DNA of 64,000 bases. Origin: Agarophyton chilense (Eukaryota; Rhodophyta; Florideophyceae; Gracilariales; Gracilariaceae). Position numbers and translations under genes: made by a program. The stretch spans positions 56,829-120,828 of the forward strand of contig JARGXX010000043.1 in the NCBI GenBank assembly GCA_030374765.1, read 5' to 3'. The notes beneath the pieces are model-generated. The model saw only the letters and a program-made list of their open reading frames with translations. It was not told where the DNA came from and did not search any database. Of the stretch, positions 19,645 through 29,502 are shown one piece after another. Every line of letters starts with the position of its first letter. Position 1 is the stretch's first letter.

Positions 19645-21078
19645 CAGCCTCATCCTCCGGCACGCGCAGCCGTCCACGTTTTTCTTAGGACCTGAAAAAC
19701 GTCCTGTGGACTGACGGCAAAGGCAACCAGGAAGATTATGCAAAGTCAGTGGCACTATAAGACTTCATTTCACGAGAAATTGCCCGACTCAAAATCGAGC
19801 AAGATAGCGTTACCGCTTCGCAGAACAATTCTGAAGAGCCAGCTGTATGGAAGGTCTCGAGATCTGTGTTCTACGATCAGTGACGAAGATGTTGCTTCAG
19901 ATGAAGAAGCCGACAAGATCGTCAAAACCATCTATAAGTGAGATTCGCTGTCTGTTGTCAGTGAGGTTTATGGGAACTTTATCACGCTTCTGAATATGAA
20001 GCGCTCCGGCAATTAAACGTTCCCCAATTTCGAACTTAGATTAGATGCTTCGGCGTCTAAGTTTCACGCTCAATCTGAATCCGCCAAGTTGCCAGAGTCG
20101 CTGACAGCCTTCATGCTTTTGAAAAACTCAGCTGTCGACAATGGGCAGCGTGTCTCGGTGCTTGCGGCGACATCAACGAACAGCACTTTGACTGCTACTG
20201 CGACGACGACGGATTACCTCAACACTATGTCGTATGAGAAAATGGCGTCTGTCTTTCGCCAGTGTGATGAAGTCCCTCATGCACACTCTACCGGCTCCCC
20301 ACAGCCGCTTTCAATCGCTGCCAATGCAGCACAGCTCCTGCCGCGCAACTAGAACCGCCCCGACAGTCGCAACAAGGGTAGACTCCTTTCCATGCGCTAT
20401 CCTTGTGACATTTTCAAGAAGTTTGGTCAACGGAAAAAGAACCACAACCCGGATGGTTCCTTACCCTCCCATGTGCGCTGCCTCGACTCCCCAGCTCCAT
20501 CGCTGAACACGTCGCCGCCGAACAAGTATGGACAGCAGAATGATGCCCCGAAGAAGGTTGTTTCTTTTAACTGTGCCACCATGACCAGTTCAACGGCAGC
20601 TGTCTCCGCAAATCCCGCGCCTGCCCGTCTCGGTCCTCTCCTAGATGACGGCGCACCGTACAGTGCCAGCGGACAAGTCGAGCTGCATCTCCTGTCTATC
20701 GAACTCGGATTGGCTCCCGACACTCCACATGAAACGATTCCTGCATCGCTCAACGGCCACACCAGGTAGCAATATGACGTGGGTGCTCATGCAAGCCTCC
20801 AGCGCAGCATTCTTGGCTAGATAGTCCTGCGCGCCAAGTCTGACCTCGGAAATGACATCAACATCACCCACTTAGTGCTCGAAGGATCATCGCAGTGGGT
20901 GATCGGGAGAAATGTCACCCCCAAGGCGAACATTGTTCATTTTGGTATGAACGCTCTGTGCTTCGATGCCAACGGCGCGAACGATCCTTTGAAAATCGTT
21001 GATGACGGCTTCCTATCCTATATCTCTGTAGAACGCTTCGCATCATCCAAAGGATACCTTGTATTTACTCTCTACTGA
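19632..21078 (+). pseudogene. CopA3 copia gag-protease, truncated
   Basis: Gag begins MGPAPASSSGTRSRPRF, then an in-frame TAG, then LWTDGKGNQEDY. Later frames read KSQLYGRSRDL and DSLSVVSEVYGNF. Frame 20392-20769 has a degenerate zinc knuckle (CDIFKKFGQRKKNH) and the protease site LLDDGAPYSASGQVE. Frame 20875-21078 keeps SSQWVIGRNVTPKANIVHFG. Several stops break the coding sequence. The element is cut off at about 21075 by the start of the zinc-finger block, so integrase and RT are missing. Plus strand, opposite to CopA1. Confidence 0.75.
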
Positions 21079-21147
21079 TCACTCGTGTGTTCATAGCTAC
21101 AAAAGATACTTTTCGAGCAACGTTAAAGTAGTATGTATCGTTTTTGA

Positions 21148-21450
21148 ATGGCAACGAAACAAGTGAGGGCATTCCAACATGTACCTCTACCCCACTACAG
21201 GAGACAAGCCAGTGACCACCACAATCACTTACTGTCCAACTGTGTTGATATCTCGAATCACTTTGTTTCCTTCGACGACACCAACTGCGGCAACTGCACC
21301 CAGAGCAACGCCGAGCGCATTTCGTTCTGCTTGTTCGTGTCATCTGCACCAGCTTCTGATTTGCATACGCATGTGCGTCTCTTGGAACCCAACGAATGCT
21401 GTCGTATGACAGACACCGGCGCCTTGCCATGCGGTCGACATCCATGCTGA
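21148..21450 (+). pseudogene. Zinc-finger gene copy A, upstream coding segment
   Basis: Plus-strand frame with NCVDISNHFVSFDDTNCGNC and HVRLLEPNECCRMTDTGALP, ending at TGA after GRHPC. In copy C (54932-55426) the same codon is sense and the frame goes on for another 64 residues, so the stop is a disabling change in A and B. Identity of the domain is unknown; it looks like a beta-rich N-terminal domain of the zinc-finger protein downstream. Confidence 0.45.
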
Positions 21451-21915
21451 CATGCGCTTCCCTCTGTTTTGGAACGAATATCAACGGCTGTTCAGTCCGC
21501 GATTTTGTTGGAGAGCACAGCTCCTGAGTTCTTTCTGTTCTGGTTTATTGCGACAAAACTGGTCCAAGATGATTCACACCGCGTTCAAATTTTGGTTTTC
21601 ACAGAGGATGGAAACCAGTGTGCTTTTCGGCTGCGATGAGAGATGATGCTCCGTGACGAAAAACTTCGAGTACTTTCGGACACTAGATCGAATTGAAACA
21701 GATCACACTTTTCAGTACTTGGACGCTGGTGTCGCCGGCGAACACCGAGCTACCTTGCGTCTTTGCCATCAAAGTTGGTCGAGAAATATCGCCCTCTTTG
21801 TGTTGAAGCGTTTCCCTCACAGTTTGTTCTGTGAACTTTACACGCGTTTCAATCCTTGCGTCTTCTCTCGAAATAAGCAAGGCATCTCACACAACAAACA
21901 ACCCAATCGTTTAAG

Positions 21916-23205
21916 ATGGACAATGAACTTGTTGCACACCAGTTTTCGGGGTTTCTCAAGAGAAGGCGATTGCACTACACAAATCGCAGCAACCGAAACA
22001 GAAGAAGCTTAGATGAGTTCCCCCGCGCTCTCCGACTACCGCCGCTTGGAAACCCTCAAGCAGGGAGTCTTCCAAGCTTCCAATCTCTATTCGGCCGCTC
22101 GGAAGATTCAAGACTTCCATCCGGCCATCGATTTATTTCTCAACGACTACCGCCGCTTGGAATATCTCAACCGGGAAGTCTTCCGGGTTTCGAATCTTCA
22201 TTTGGCCGCCCAGGCGATTCCAGACTTCCATCTGGCCATCAATTTAGATCTCTTCGACTACCGCCGCTTGGAAACCCGCAACCACAAAGTCTTTCGAGTT
22301 TCCAATCTCTATTCGGCCGCCCATTCGGCCGCCCGGAAGATTCAAGACTTGGATTCGGTCATCAACCCACTTCTTGCGATGTCCGTCGGAGTGGAAGTGG
22401 AACCGCTCGTCCCGTGTCTCTCGAACGGTTTCAGGAAGCAAGGGGCACTCACCCCATTCCTGCACTCCAGTCCCACGGAAATGAACACTACACGGAAATC
22501 CCACACCAACACCGCCATGGGGAAACAGCGTGGCGAAGAAAAAGTGTTCTGAAACTACCTCAGGAGCGCAAGAGTCGGGATGAAGGCGCCCCAGAGATTG
22601 CACAGAGATTTTGTTCAGATAGCATTCGCCAATCTCCAGTTCATGTGCCTTATCCTGCCCCGGAAGCGTCGTGTCTCGTTCAAGAAGTTTCCCACCGGTC
22701 TCCTGAGCACAACCTCCGTGACGATTCGTTGTTGCCGATACGTACAGCTCCTGCTGGTTGCTCATCATTTCCAACCCATCAACCAGGACTCGAAAAACTT
22801 GGCATCACAGGCTCCCGTACCAAACGTCCCCAGATTTTCCAGTGTGAGTGGTGTACGAAGTCGTTTGGTCGCAAGCATCATAAGGTGCGACACATCCAAG
22901 CCATTCATCGAAAAGTGAGTTACTTCAGCTTTCACTGCGGATCTCAATCACGTCGGTCTTTTCTAACATTTCTCTTTGCAATTGCTTTTGAAACCATCTT
23001 CTTTGACATATCCATATTGGATGGGGTAACTCAGGTGCGCCCCTTTGTCTGCCCCGTATGCTCGCATCGGTTTGACCAGAAACAGAACCTAGAAAGGCAT
23101 TTGAGTACTGTTCACTGCGTTGAGGCGGGGTTCAAGTGCCAGATTTGCGGCATCCTGTTTTCGCAAAGAGCGATGGCCGAATCCCACATGAAAACTGCTC
23201 ATTAA
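21916..23205 (+). CDS. C2H2 zinc-finger protein, copy A
   Basis: 429 codons if read through the intron, 389 if spliced. The C-terminal part has three C2H2 fingers of spacing C-X2-C-X12-H-X4-H: FQCEWCTKSFGRKHHKVRH, FVCPVCSHRFDQKQNLERH and FKCQICGILFSQRAMAESH. Fingers 1 and 2 are split by a GT-AG intron (22915-23034). The N-terminal half is Pro/Ser-rich in this frame (RLPPLGNPQ repeats) but lies over a 111-bp tandem repeat that is also open in a second frame, which looks more like coiled coil. A TAA after finger 3 is followed in frame by a degenerate fourth finger, so the gene is probably shortened. Likely nuclear DNA-binding protein, possibly a pseudogene. Confidence 0.6.
   Translation: MDNELVAHQFSGFLKRRRLHYTNRSNRNRRSLDEFPRALRLPPLGNPQAGSLPSFQSLFGRSEDSRLPSGHRFISQRLPPLGISQPGSLPGFESSFGRPGDSRLPSGHQFRSLRLPPLGNPQPQSLSSFQSLFGRPFGRPEDSRLGFGHQPTSCDVRRSGSGTARPVSLERFQEARGTHPIPALQSHGNEHYTEIPHQHRHGETAWRRKSVLKLPQERKSRDEGAPEIAQRFCSDSIRQSPVHVPYPAPEASCLVQEVSHRSPEHNLRDDSLLPIRTAPAGCSSFPTHQPGLEKLGITGSRTKRPQIFQCEWCTKSFGRKHHKVRHIQAIHRKVSYFSFHCGSQSRRSFLTFLFAIAFETIFFDISILDGVTQVRPFVCPVCSHRFDQKQNLERHLSTVHCVEAGFKCQICGILFSQRAMAESHMKTAH
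22034..22366 (+). repeat. Three tandem 111-bp units in zinc-finger gene A
   Basis: Units start with GACTACCGCCGCTTGGA at 22034, 22145 and 22256. 111 is 37 codons, so the repeat leaves frames undisturbed. In the second plus frame (22013-22552) each unit reads DYRRLETLKQGVFQASNLYS and then AARKIQDFHPAIDLFLN, an amphipathic helix. The last unit has a small extra duplication GCCCATTCGGCC. Confidence 0.8.
22915..23034 (+). other. Spliceosomal intron in zinc-finger gene A (120 nt)
   Basis: GTGAGT donor, TTCTAAC branch-like site and TAACTCAG acceptor. Removal joins HIQAIHRK directly to VRPFVCPVC, the usual spacing between C2H2 fingers. The intron is 120 nt with no stop, so unspliced RNA stays in frame and adds 40 hydrophobic residues. 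Confidence 0.8.
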
Positions 23206-23335
23206 GCTTTCGAGCATTTGCAATTTAGGCTGTACAAGATCTACTTTACGGAGATGGAGGATTATTTGAGGCATGTACGCGCAGAGCACCCAAATCGCCA
23301 CAGTTTATCGACGGATGTGAAGAGAGTGTAGTTGG
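23206..23335 (+). pseudogene. Degenerate fourth zinc finger after stop
   Basis: In the same frame as copy A after the TAA: KIYFTEMEDYLRHVRAEHPN and then VKRV and a stop. Both finger Cys positions are lost (FRLY in place of C-X2-C). The inverted copy at 23353-23613 keeps CQLC here. Confidence 0.6.
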
Positions 23336-23352
23336 ACTGCTAAAGTCGCAAA

Positions 23353-23613
23353 CTATACTCTCTTCACAACCGTTGATGAACTGTGACAGTGAGGGTGCTC
23401 TGCGCTTCCCTCGGTCAAAACATCATCCATGTTCAGAAAGTAGATCTTGCAAAGCTGACATTTAAAACCCCCAAAAGTCGGATGAGCATTCTCCAAATTC
23501 CCTTCCGCGTTCAGTAAACGCTCCCAATTCTGTAAACTGCATCCACAACGCCACAAAAAAAATTCTATGTCTTTTTCGTATCTCGGATCACATCTGATCA
23601 CTCGTATGGTCAC
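23353..23613 (-). pseudogene. Inverted zinc-finger tail fragment
   Basis: Minus-strand frame ending VVKRV, 18 bp from the stop of the plus-strand copy, giving a tail-to-tail arrangement. It keeps the intact start of finger 4 (FKCQLCKIYFLNMDDVL) and AEHPH. Only the last finger is homologous. Confidence 0.55.
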
Positions 23614-23662
23614 AGCTGCTCAAGATACTTTCCGAGCGACATCATAGTAGTATCTACCGTTT

Positions 23663-23968
23663 TTGAATATCAATGATACAAGTGAGGGCTGTCCAACATG
23701 TACCTCTATTCCACTCCAGGAGACAAGCCAGCGACCACCGCACTCACTTATGTCCAACTGTGTTGATATCTCGAATCACTTTGTTTCCTTCGACGACACC
23801 AACTGCGGCAACTGCACCCAGAGCAACGCCGAGCGCATTTCGTTCTGCTTGTTCGTGTCATCTGCACCAGCTTCTGATTTGCATACGCATGTGCGTCTCT
23901 TGGAACCCAACGAATGCTGTCGTATGACAGACACCGGCGCCTTGCCATGCGGTCGACATCCATGCTGA
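23663..23968 (+). pseudogene. Zinc-finger gene copy B, upstream coding segment
   Basis: Same frame as in copy C (start near ILE-NDTSEGCPTCTSIPLQ) but ended by TGA after GRHPC as in copy A. 23495-28315 as a whole is the partner of 54764-59656. Confidence 0.45.
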
Positions 23969-24433
23969 CATGCGCTTCCCTCTGTTTTGGAACGAATATC
24001 AACGGCTGTTCAGTCCGCGATTTTGTTGGAGAGCACAGCTCCTGAGTTCTTTCTGTTCTGGTTTATTGCGACAAAACTGGTCCAAGATGATTCACACCGC
24101 GTTCAAATTTTGGTTTTCACAGAGGATGGAAACCAGTGTGCTTTTCGGCTGCGATGAGAGATGATGCTCCGTGACGAAAAACTTCGAGTACTTTCGGATA
24201 CTAGATCGAAGTGAAACGGATCACACTTTTCAGTACTTGGACGCTGGTGTCGCCGGCGAACACCGAGCTACCTTGCGTCTTTGCCATCAACGTTGGTCGA
24301 GAAATATCGCCCTCTGTGTGTTGAAGCGTGTCTCTCACCGTTCGTTCTGTGTACTTTACATGCGTTTCAATCCTTGCGTCTTCCCTCGAAATAAGCAAGG
24401 CATCTCACACAACAAACAACCCAATCGTTTAAT

Positions 24434-25710
24434 ATGGACAGTGAACTTGTTGCACACCAGTTTTCGGGGTTTCTCTAGAGAAGGCGATTGCACTACACAA
24501 ATCGCAGCAACCAAAACAGAAGAAGCTTAGATGAGTTTCCCCGCGCTCTCCGACTACCGCCGCTTGGAAACCCTCAAGCAGGGAGTCTTCCGAGCTTCCA
24601 ATCTCTATTCGGCCGCACGAAGAGTCAAGACTTCCATCCGGCCATCGATTTGTTTCTCAACGACTACCGCCGCTTGGATTATCTCAACTGGGAAGTTTTC
24701 CGGGTTTGGAATCTTCATTTGGCCGCCCAGACGATTCCAGACTTCCATCTCGCCATCAATTTAGATCTCTTCGACTACCGCCGCTTGGAAACCCGCAACC
24801 ACAAAGTCTTCCGAGTTTCCAATCTCTATTCGGCCGCCCGGAAGATTCAAGACTTGGATTCGGTCATCAACCCACTTCTTGCGATGTCCGTCGGAGTGGA
24901 AGTGGAACCGCTCGTCCCGTGTCTCTCGAACGGTTTCAGGAAGCAAGGGGCACTCACCCCATTCCTGCACTCCAGTCCCACGGAAATGAACACTACACGG
25001 AAATCCCACACCAACACCGCCATGGGGAAACAGCGTGGCGAAGAAAAAGTGTTCTGAAACTACCTCAGGAGCGCAAGAGTCGGGATGAAGGCGCCCCAGA
25101 GATTGCACAGAGATTTTGTTCAGATAGCATTCGCCAATCTCCAGTTCATGTGCCTTATCCTGCCCCGGAAGCGTCGTGTCTCGTTCAAGAAGTTTCCCAC
25201 CGGTCTCCTGAGCACAACCTCCGTGACGATTCGTTGTTGCCGATACGTACAGCTCCTGCTGGTTGCTCATCATTTCCAACCCATCAACCAGGACTCGAAA
25301 AACTTGGCATCACAGGCTCCCGTACCAAACGTCCCCAGATTTTCCAGTGTGAGTGGTGTACGAAGTCGTTTGGTCGCAAGCATCATAAGGTGCGACACAT
25401 CCAAGCCATTCATCGAAAAGTGAGTTACTTCAGCTTTCACTGCGGATCTCAATCACGTCGGTCTTTTCTAACATTTCTCTTTGCAATTGCTTTTGAAACC
25501 ATCTTCTTTGACATATCCATATTGGATGGGGTAACTCAGGTGCGCCCCTTTGTCTGCCCCGTATGCTCGCATCGGTTTGACCAGAAACAGAACCTAGAAA
25601 GGCATTTGAGTACTGTTCACTGCGTTGAGGCGGGGTTCAAGTGCCAGATTTGCGGCATCCTGTTTTCGCAAAGAGCGATGGCCGAATCCCACATGAAAAC
25701 TGCTCATTAA
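24434..25710 (+). pseudogene. C2H2 zinc-finger protein, copy B, disrupted
   Basis: Start equivalent to copy A at 24434, then TAG at codon 15 (24476-24478) and a small deletion near 24622 that shifts the frame. From 24706 the frame is the same as in A and C, through the intron (25420-25539) and the three fingers to the TAA at 25708-25710. The repeat region has about 10 differences from A and C, which match each other there. Downstream of about 24780 all three are nearly identical. Confidence 0.65.
25420..25539 (+). other. Spliceosomal intron in zinc-finger gene B (120 nt)
   Basis: Same donor, branch and acceptor as copy A, identical length. Confidence 0.75.
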
Positions 25711-25881
25711 GCTTTCGAGCATTTGCAATTTAGGCTGTACAAGATCTACTTTACGGAGATGGAGGATAATTTGAGCCATGTATGCGCAGAGCACCCCAAT
25801 CGTCACAGTTTACCAACGGGTGTGAGGAAAGTATAGCTTGCGACTCTAGCCGTAATGGAGTAAGTTATCTACAAGCTTCTA

Positions 25882-26685
25882 TCAGTGTTCTATCGCCTGA
25901 AGGTTATGCTCAGGAGAACTGCTTGGAAACTTCTTGCGTGGAATACAACGCTTGCGGGGCAGAACAAGGCACGGGAACTGCATATTGGTGAATGTTTTCT
26001 GAAGAAAACCCCTGTGAAATCTCTGGCGCTCCTTCTTCCAGACTATTATGTTCCTGAAGTACTTCCAGAACGTTGCCTTTTCGCCACACTTTTTCCTCAT
26101 GGTGGCTGTTGTGTGGCATTTCCGTGGGACTGGAATGCAGTCTTGGTTGGGGTAAGCGCAACTTGCTTCCTGAGACAAATTGAGAGACACCGGACGGAAG
26201 GTCCCACTTCTACTCCGTTGGACATCACAAGAAATGGATTTATGGCCAAATCCAAGTCTTGAATCTTCCGGGCGGCCAAATGAAGATTCCAAACTTGGGA
26301 GAGTTCTCGGTTGAGATGTTCTAAGCGGGTGTTCTCGGAGAGAGCTGGTTTGATACACGGATGGAAGTCTTGAATCTTCCGGGCGGCCGGAGATGGATTC
26401 TAAGCGTGGAAGACTGCCCGTCTGAGGGTTTCCAAGCGGCGGTAGTTTAGTTGGAGAGCGGGGGGGAAACCCATCTGGGAGTCTTCTGTTTTCGTTGCTG
26501 CGATTTGGGTCGTGCAGCCCACATGCCGAAAGGCCTTGTGAGTAATTAGTATACCTATCTTGATACCGCTGGCAATCGTAAACTGAGAGAAATTCTCTAG
26601 TACGCGAAATAACAAGACACGCATTATAAGCTGTCTTCTTTTCCACACTTTTCTCGCGTTCTATCAGGAAGCAAGACCGGATCAT
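25882..26685 (-). pseudogene. Inverted paralogue of zinc-finger gene N-terminal half (B')
   Basis: 267-residue minus-strand frame. It shows the same motifs as copies A-C (NRSNENRRLPDGFP, KLPPLGNPQTGSLP, GRPEDSRLP repeats and FHRGFLQKTFTNMQFPCLVL), diverged, and lies tail to tail with copy B. No zinc fingers follow. In the alternative frame the repeats read TRLEHLNRELSQVWNLHLAA, a good coiled coil, interrupted by one TAA. Both frames cannot be judged by eye. Duplicated at 57164-57967. Confidence 0.5.
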
Positions 26686-26689
26686 GTCC

Positions 26690-27315
26690 TCAAAAGACGG
26701 AGAAAGAAACCTCGGTCACGAAATCACAGGAAAGGGTGATGTAGTCCACACCACACGATAACAAAGAAGAAGCGAGCTGTCCTAAACATAGTAGCGTTGC
26801 TATATTTTTGTTACGTTGTGAATGGCAATTATTTCTTGGAAAGATTTTGCTCCGAGTGGCGGACGCATGTTGAGTGGTTCGAAACTCTGTCAGAATGGCG
26901 GGAGTCCAGGCCGGCAACAGAATTGTTCACCATACCCACCCCACTTGAAGGTGAACAATTGAAGCGGCAACCCCTGCATCTGCAGGCCGTTGTTGTTCGA
27001 ATATTTTCTCTCTCAGGACACGGAATGACGCGCCCAGAGGGCACCAGAAATCCTTCAAATAAAAGGCCCATGTACCTCGCGCCCAGCTTGCAGTGGCATC
27101 ATCTTCATCTAGCACGTGAATACCCCGGCCGAGCTTTGATGGTAACGGTCTCAAGAGCGACAAAAAAGCAATAGCTGTGGTCCAAATTCGTTTCGGAGCC
27201 GACATTCACATTCGACTTGACAAATCCTGTGCTCATGCCCAACGCTGTCTTCCTGTTGGAGCAGCCGCCGCATTCCTGTGCAAGCGCTCACGATGCAAGA
27301 TAGTAGCCTAGCATC
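26690..27315. repeat. Repeat module M, direct copy 1
   Basis: Occurs again at about 57972-58597 (same orientation) and inverted at 53337-53935. Both strands have open frames of 80-125 residues (plus 26797-27174; minus 26927-27205 with GIHVLDEDDATASWARGTWA). Neither matches a known family. The minus-strand frame looks the more protein-like, and because it continues from B' it might be an upstream exon of that paralogue. Confidence 0.5.
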
Positions 27316-27586
27316 GCATTACCTGCCAACCACTACAATGTATTAGCATTTCATCCAACCGTTTAGAACCAGCACCCAGCCCACTGGTGCTCACCCCGAC
27401 GCAGTAACGCTACTGAAGCTATTCTCTTCTCTCCACTGCACTACAGAGTGCCCCGATCTGGTACGTTTTGAAGAATTGAGTTGAGTACCTGTACAATTTT
27501 AAACAATATCGCAATGCCCATGTCTATCTATGCCACAGGCACCAGCGATACGCTGTACCGCTGTGAAACACGTACAACATCCATCA

Positions 27587-27657
27587 GTGACGTACAGATT
27601 GACATAACCAGTACGTCACCTTAAGTGTCCGGAAGGTCGCATAGTATCCCTATATAA
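27587..27657 (+). promoter_or_regulatory. Promoter-like module with inverted CRE-like sites and TATA box
   Basis: GTGACGTAC (27587-27595) and its exact inverse GTACGTCAC (27611-27619) are separated by 15 bases; ACGT cores are typical of bZIP binding sites. TATATAAA follows at 27651-27658. Duplicated unchanged at 58869-58940. Confidence 0.55.
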
Positions 27658-27675
27658 ATCCGGCACGTTATCCTC

Positions 27676-27695
27676 GGAGCTCTTCCGAGAGCTCC
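27676..27695 (+). promoter_or_regulatory. Perfect 8-bp hairpin downstream of TATA box
   Basis: GGAGCTCTTCCGAGAGCTCC: stem of 8 bp, loop TCCG. It would lie at or just after the transcription start set by the TATA box. Could be a 5' UTR hairpin or a DNA palindrome for a regulator. Confidence 0.5.
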
Positions 27696-27755
27696 AGGCA
27701 GACCCTTTGTGCCGACTATTTCTTGTGTTGAGATCGCTCCCCACACTGCACACGT

Positions 27756-27930
27756 ATGAACTTCAACAACATGTCCGAAGCTCAACTTACAACCGCATCC
27801 TTGCACAAAGGCCTTGTATCATTGTGTGATGCATGAAGACCAAGCCAAGTTCTATCAGAGTGCAGTGAAAGAAACAGAAGACTTTTGAATACACCATGTC
27901 AATGATGATCGCGTAGAAACAGTCGGCCTT
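27756..27930 (+). pseudogene. Small broken coding region after promoter, copy 1
   Basis: The first ATG after the promoter opens a 26-codon frame (MNFNNMSEAQLTTASLHKGL, stop TGA at 27834-27836). One base later the frame continues as MHEDQAKFYQSAVKETEDF and a TGA, then IHHVNDD. The second copy (59038-59255) carries about 60 extra bases that extend this as ALKRIADSWHEPQRKGTA and stop. A small, unrecognised, frame-shifted gene is the best reading. Confidence 0.35.
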
Positions 27931-29317
27931 GGGTTGGGAAACAAAAGAGCACGGCGTTGAGCGTGCAAGAATGAAGCGACGAAACAAGAATCCGTGCTGG
28001 GCAAGTGCTACCGCGGGAGCCTCTCGGCATTTCAGAGCTTAAGATGTCTTATTACACTGCATTTTGGTTGTTAGTCTTAATCTCGGGTCTATATTCAACC
28101 ATTTATTGAAGCTTTCTTACAAGTACCTTTCAACAACGAACAACTCTTCTACTCTTAAAATTTCTGTTGCCACGAAAACTTAGTGCAAAATAAATATCTA
28201 CTTATGATAAGCTGCTACGCAACCATAGCAGCTAATGCAGTTTGCAATTCATATTAGTACAGAGATTCTGGGCACAATTCAGACTTTTTTGGGGCACAGG
28301 CTTCAGTATACAATCTGGCCCTTCATGCTGCGCGTGGGTGCTGCTGGAGCTTACGGTGTCGCCACCGTGTGGAGAAAGGAACTTGTGCGCACTTGATGCA
28401 GAAGACGAAAGCCACAGTTTGAATAATAAGTCAATACTCAAACGGCGGCATTGGTGGTATTTTCATTCCCCAGAACTCTCACATCTGTATCAAGGGTCCC
28501 ATCCGTATTGCACTCGGTTCACGTTTTGGAACGTAGAGCCGTCCCGAGCAGTCTACTCCCAGTGAATCAGTCACGTTCTTTAACGCTGTGCAGACATTGT
28601 GCATCCTTCCAGCCAATCACTCAAAAAAAGTATGAAGTTTCTTGTATGGAAGAGTGCCTATTCCGAGAACATTGCTTCCTAGCGATAAGAGAATCGGCGG
28701 TGTGCGCGTACTGATTGTATTAAAAGCGGTGTGACGATGAATCGAAGATCTGAATGAACTGGTCTGTCCGATCAATTTCAAAGACAACGTAAACATGACC
28801 GGTCGCGAAGAGTGATCAAGGAACATGAAAAAAATATCGTTGCATGTGTAACAAATAGAGCCCTTGACGTCGAGCACGGTTTTCGCCCAGCTCCTGTCAG
28901 TCCTGTGTGCCATCAGACTGGACGGTGATCCGAATCCAAGCTGTCCGCTGTCGGCAGCGATGCTGTGTCGGAGCAACTGCGAAATATGCTGCAACGAACT
29001 GCAGTTTGTGCGAACCAAAGCACTCTTTAAGCAGCCACCGAGTCTGCTGCTCTCATTTCTACGAGGTTGAGATAACTGGGCCTTTTCCCGCCACAATGAC
29101 GGAATTCTGTCTACTGGCTTTTAGCGATTTGAAAATGGGGGGGAGGAAAACAATTTCGTAGATGAAAAATGCGCCACACAGCTGTAACAAAATCTTGCGC
29201 ACAATCGCAGGCCTTTCCTAGCGACATAAGTAGGAGATATTCTTGAGTTAGGCGCAAACGGCACTCATAAAGCGCTTCAGACTGACGGCTCATAGACCTC
29301 ACGCAAAGCATGCCACA
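27931..29317. other. Stretch without recognised gene upstream of GypA
   Basis: 27931-28315 is shared with 59256-59656. From 28316 the partner is interrupted by CopA4. 28316-29317 has open frames on both strands (minus 28617-29096, plus 28864-29070) with no recognisable family and is unique in this window. Confidence 0.3.
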
Positions 29318-29322
29318 GTAAC
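29318..29322. repeat. GypA target site duplication, left
   Basis: GTAAC, identical to 36026-36030 on the far side of the element. Confidence 0.9.
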
Positions 29323-29502
29323 TGTCGGGCACGTGTAGCGCGCATGCGCCACACGTGTCGACGTAGTGCATAACGAGCTCGCCGCCGCTCGCGCCCGATA
29401 TTTTAGAGGCGCGAGAGCGGCGGCGGCTCTTAAGGAAAAAGGTAGGCAACAGTGGGAAGAAAAGAAAAGGATACGCTTGCCCCTACAGACAAGCGCTTTT
29501 CA
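29323..29502 (+). repeat. GypA 5' LTR
   Basis: 180 bp, TGTCGGGC...GCTTTTCA. It differs from the 3' LTR at only three positions, all transitions, which indicates a recent insertion. It holds a GC-rich hairpin (29380-29395 with 29408-29425) and an imperfect CACGTGT/ACACGTG palindrome. LTRs carry promoter and polyadenylation signals; at 180 bp this one is short for the gypsy group. Confidence 0.93.
29380..29425 (+). promoter_or_regulatory. GC-rich hairpin in GypA LTR
   Basis: CGCCGCCGCTCGCGCC (29380-29395) pairs with GGCGCGAGAGCGGCGGCG (29408-29425) with a 2-nt bulge and a 12-nt AT-rich loop CGATATTTTAGA. The 3' LTR has one C-to-T change in the right arm. Confidence 0.6.

Noticed and set aside
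22244-22774. Minus-strand ORF of 176 codons over zinc-finger gene A
   Set aside because: Lies opposite the repeat and coding region, has no domain, and is explained by low stop density in the repeat. Treated as a shadow.
28617-29096. Host gene upstream of GypA
   Set aside because: Frames are open on both strands and none shows a recognisable domain or conserved partner, so no gene is called.
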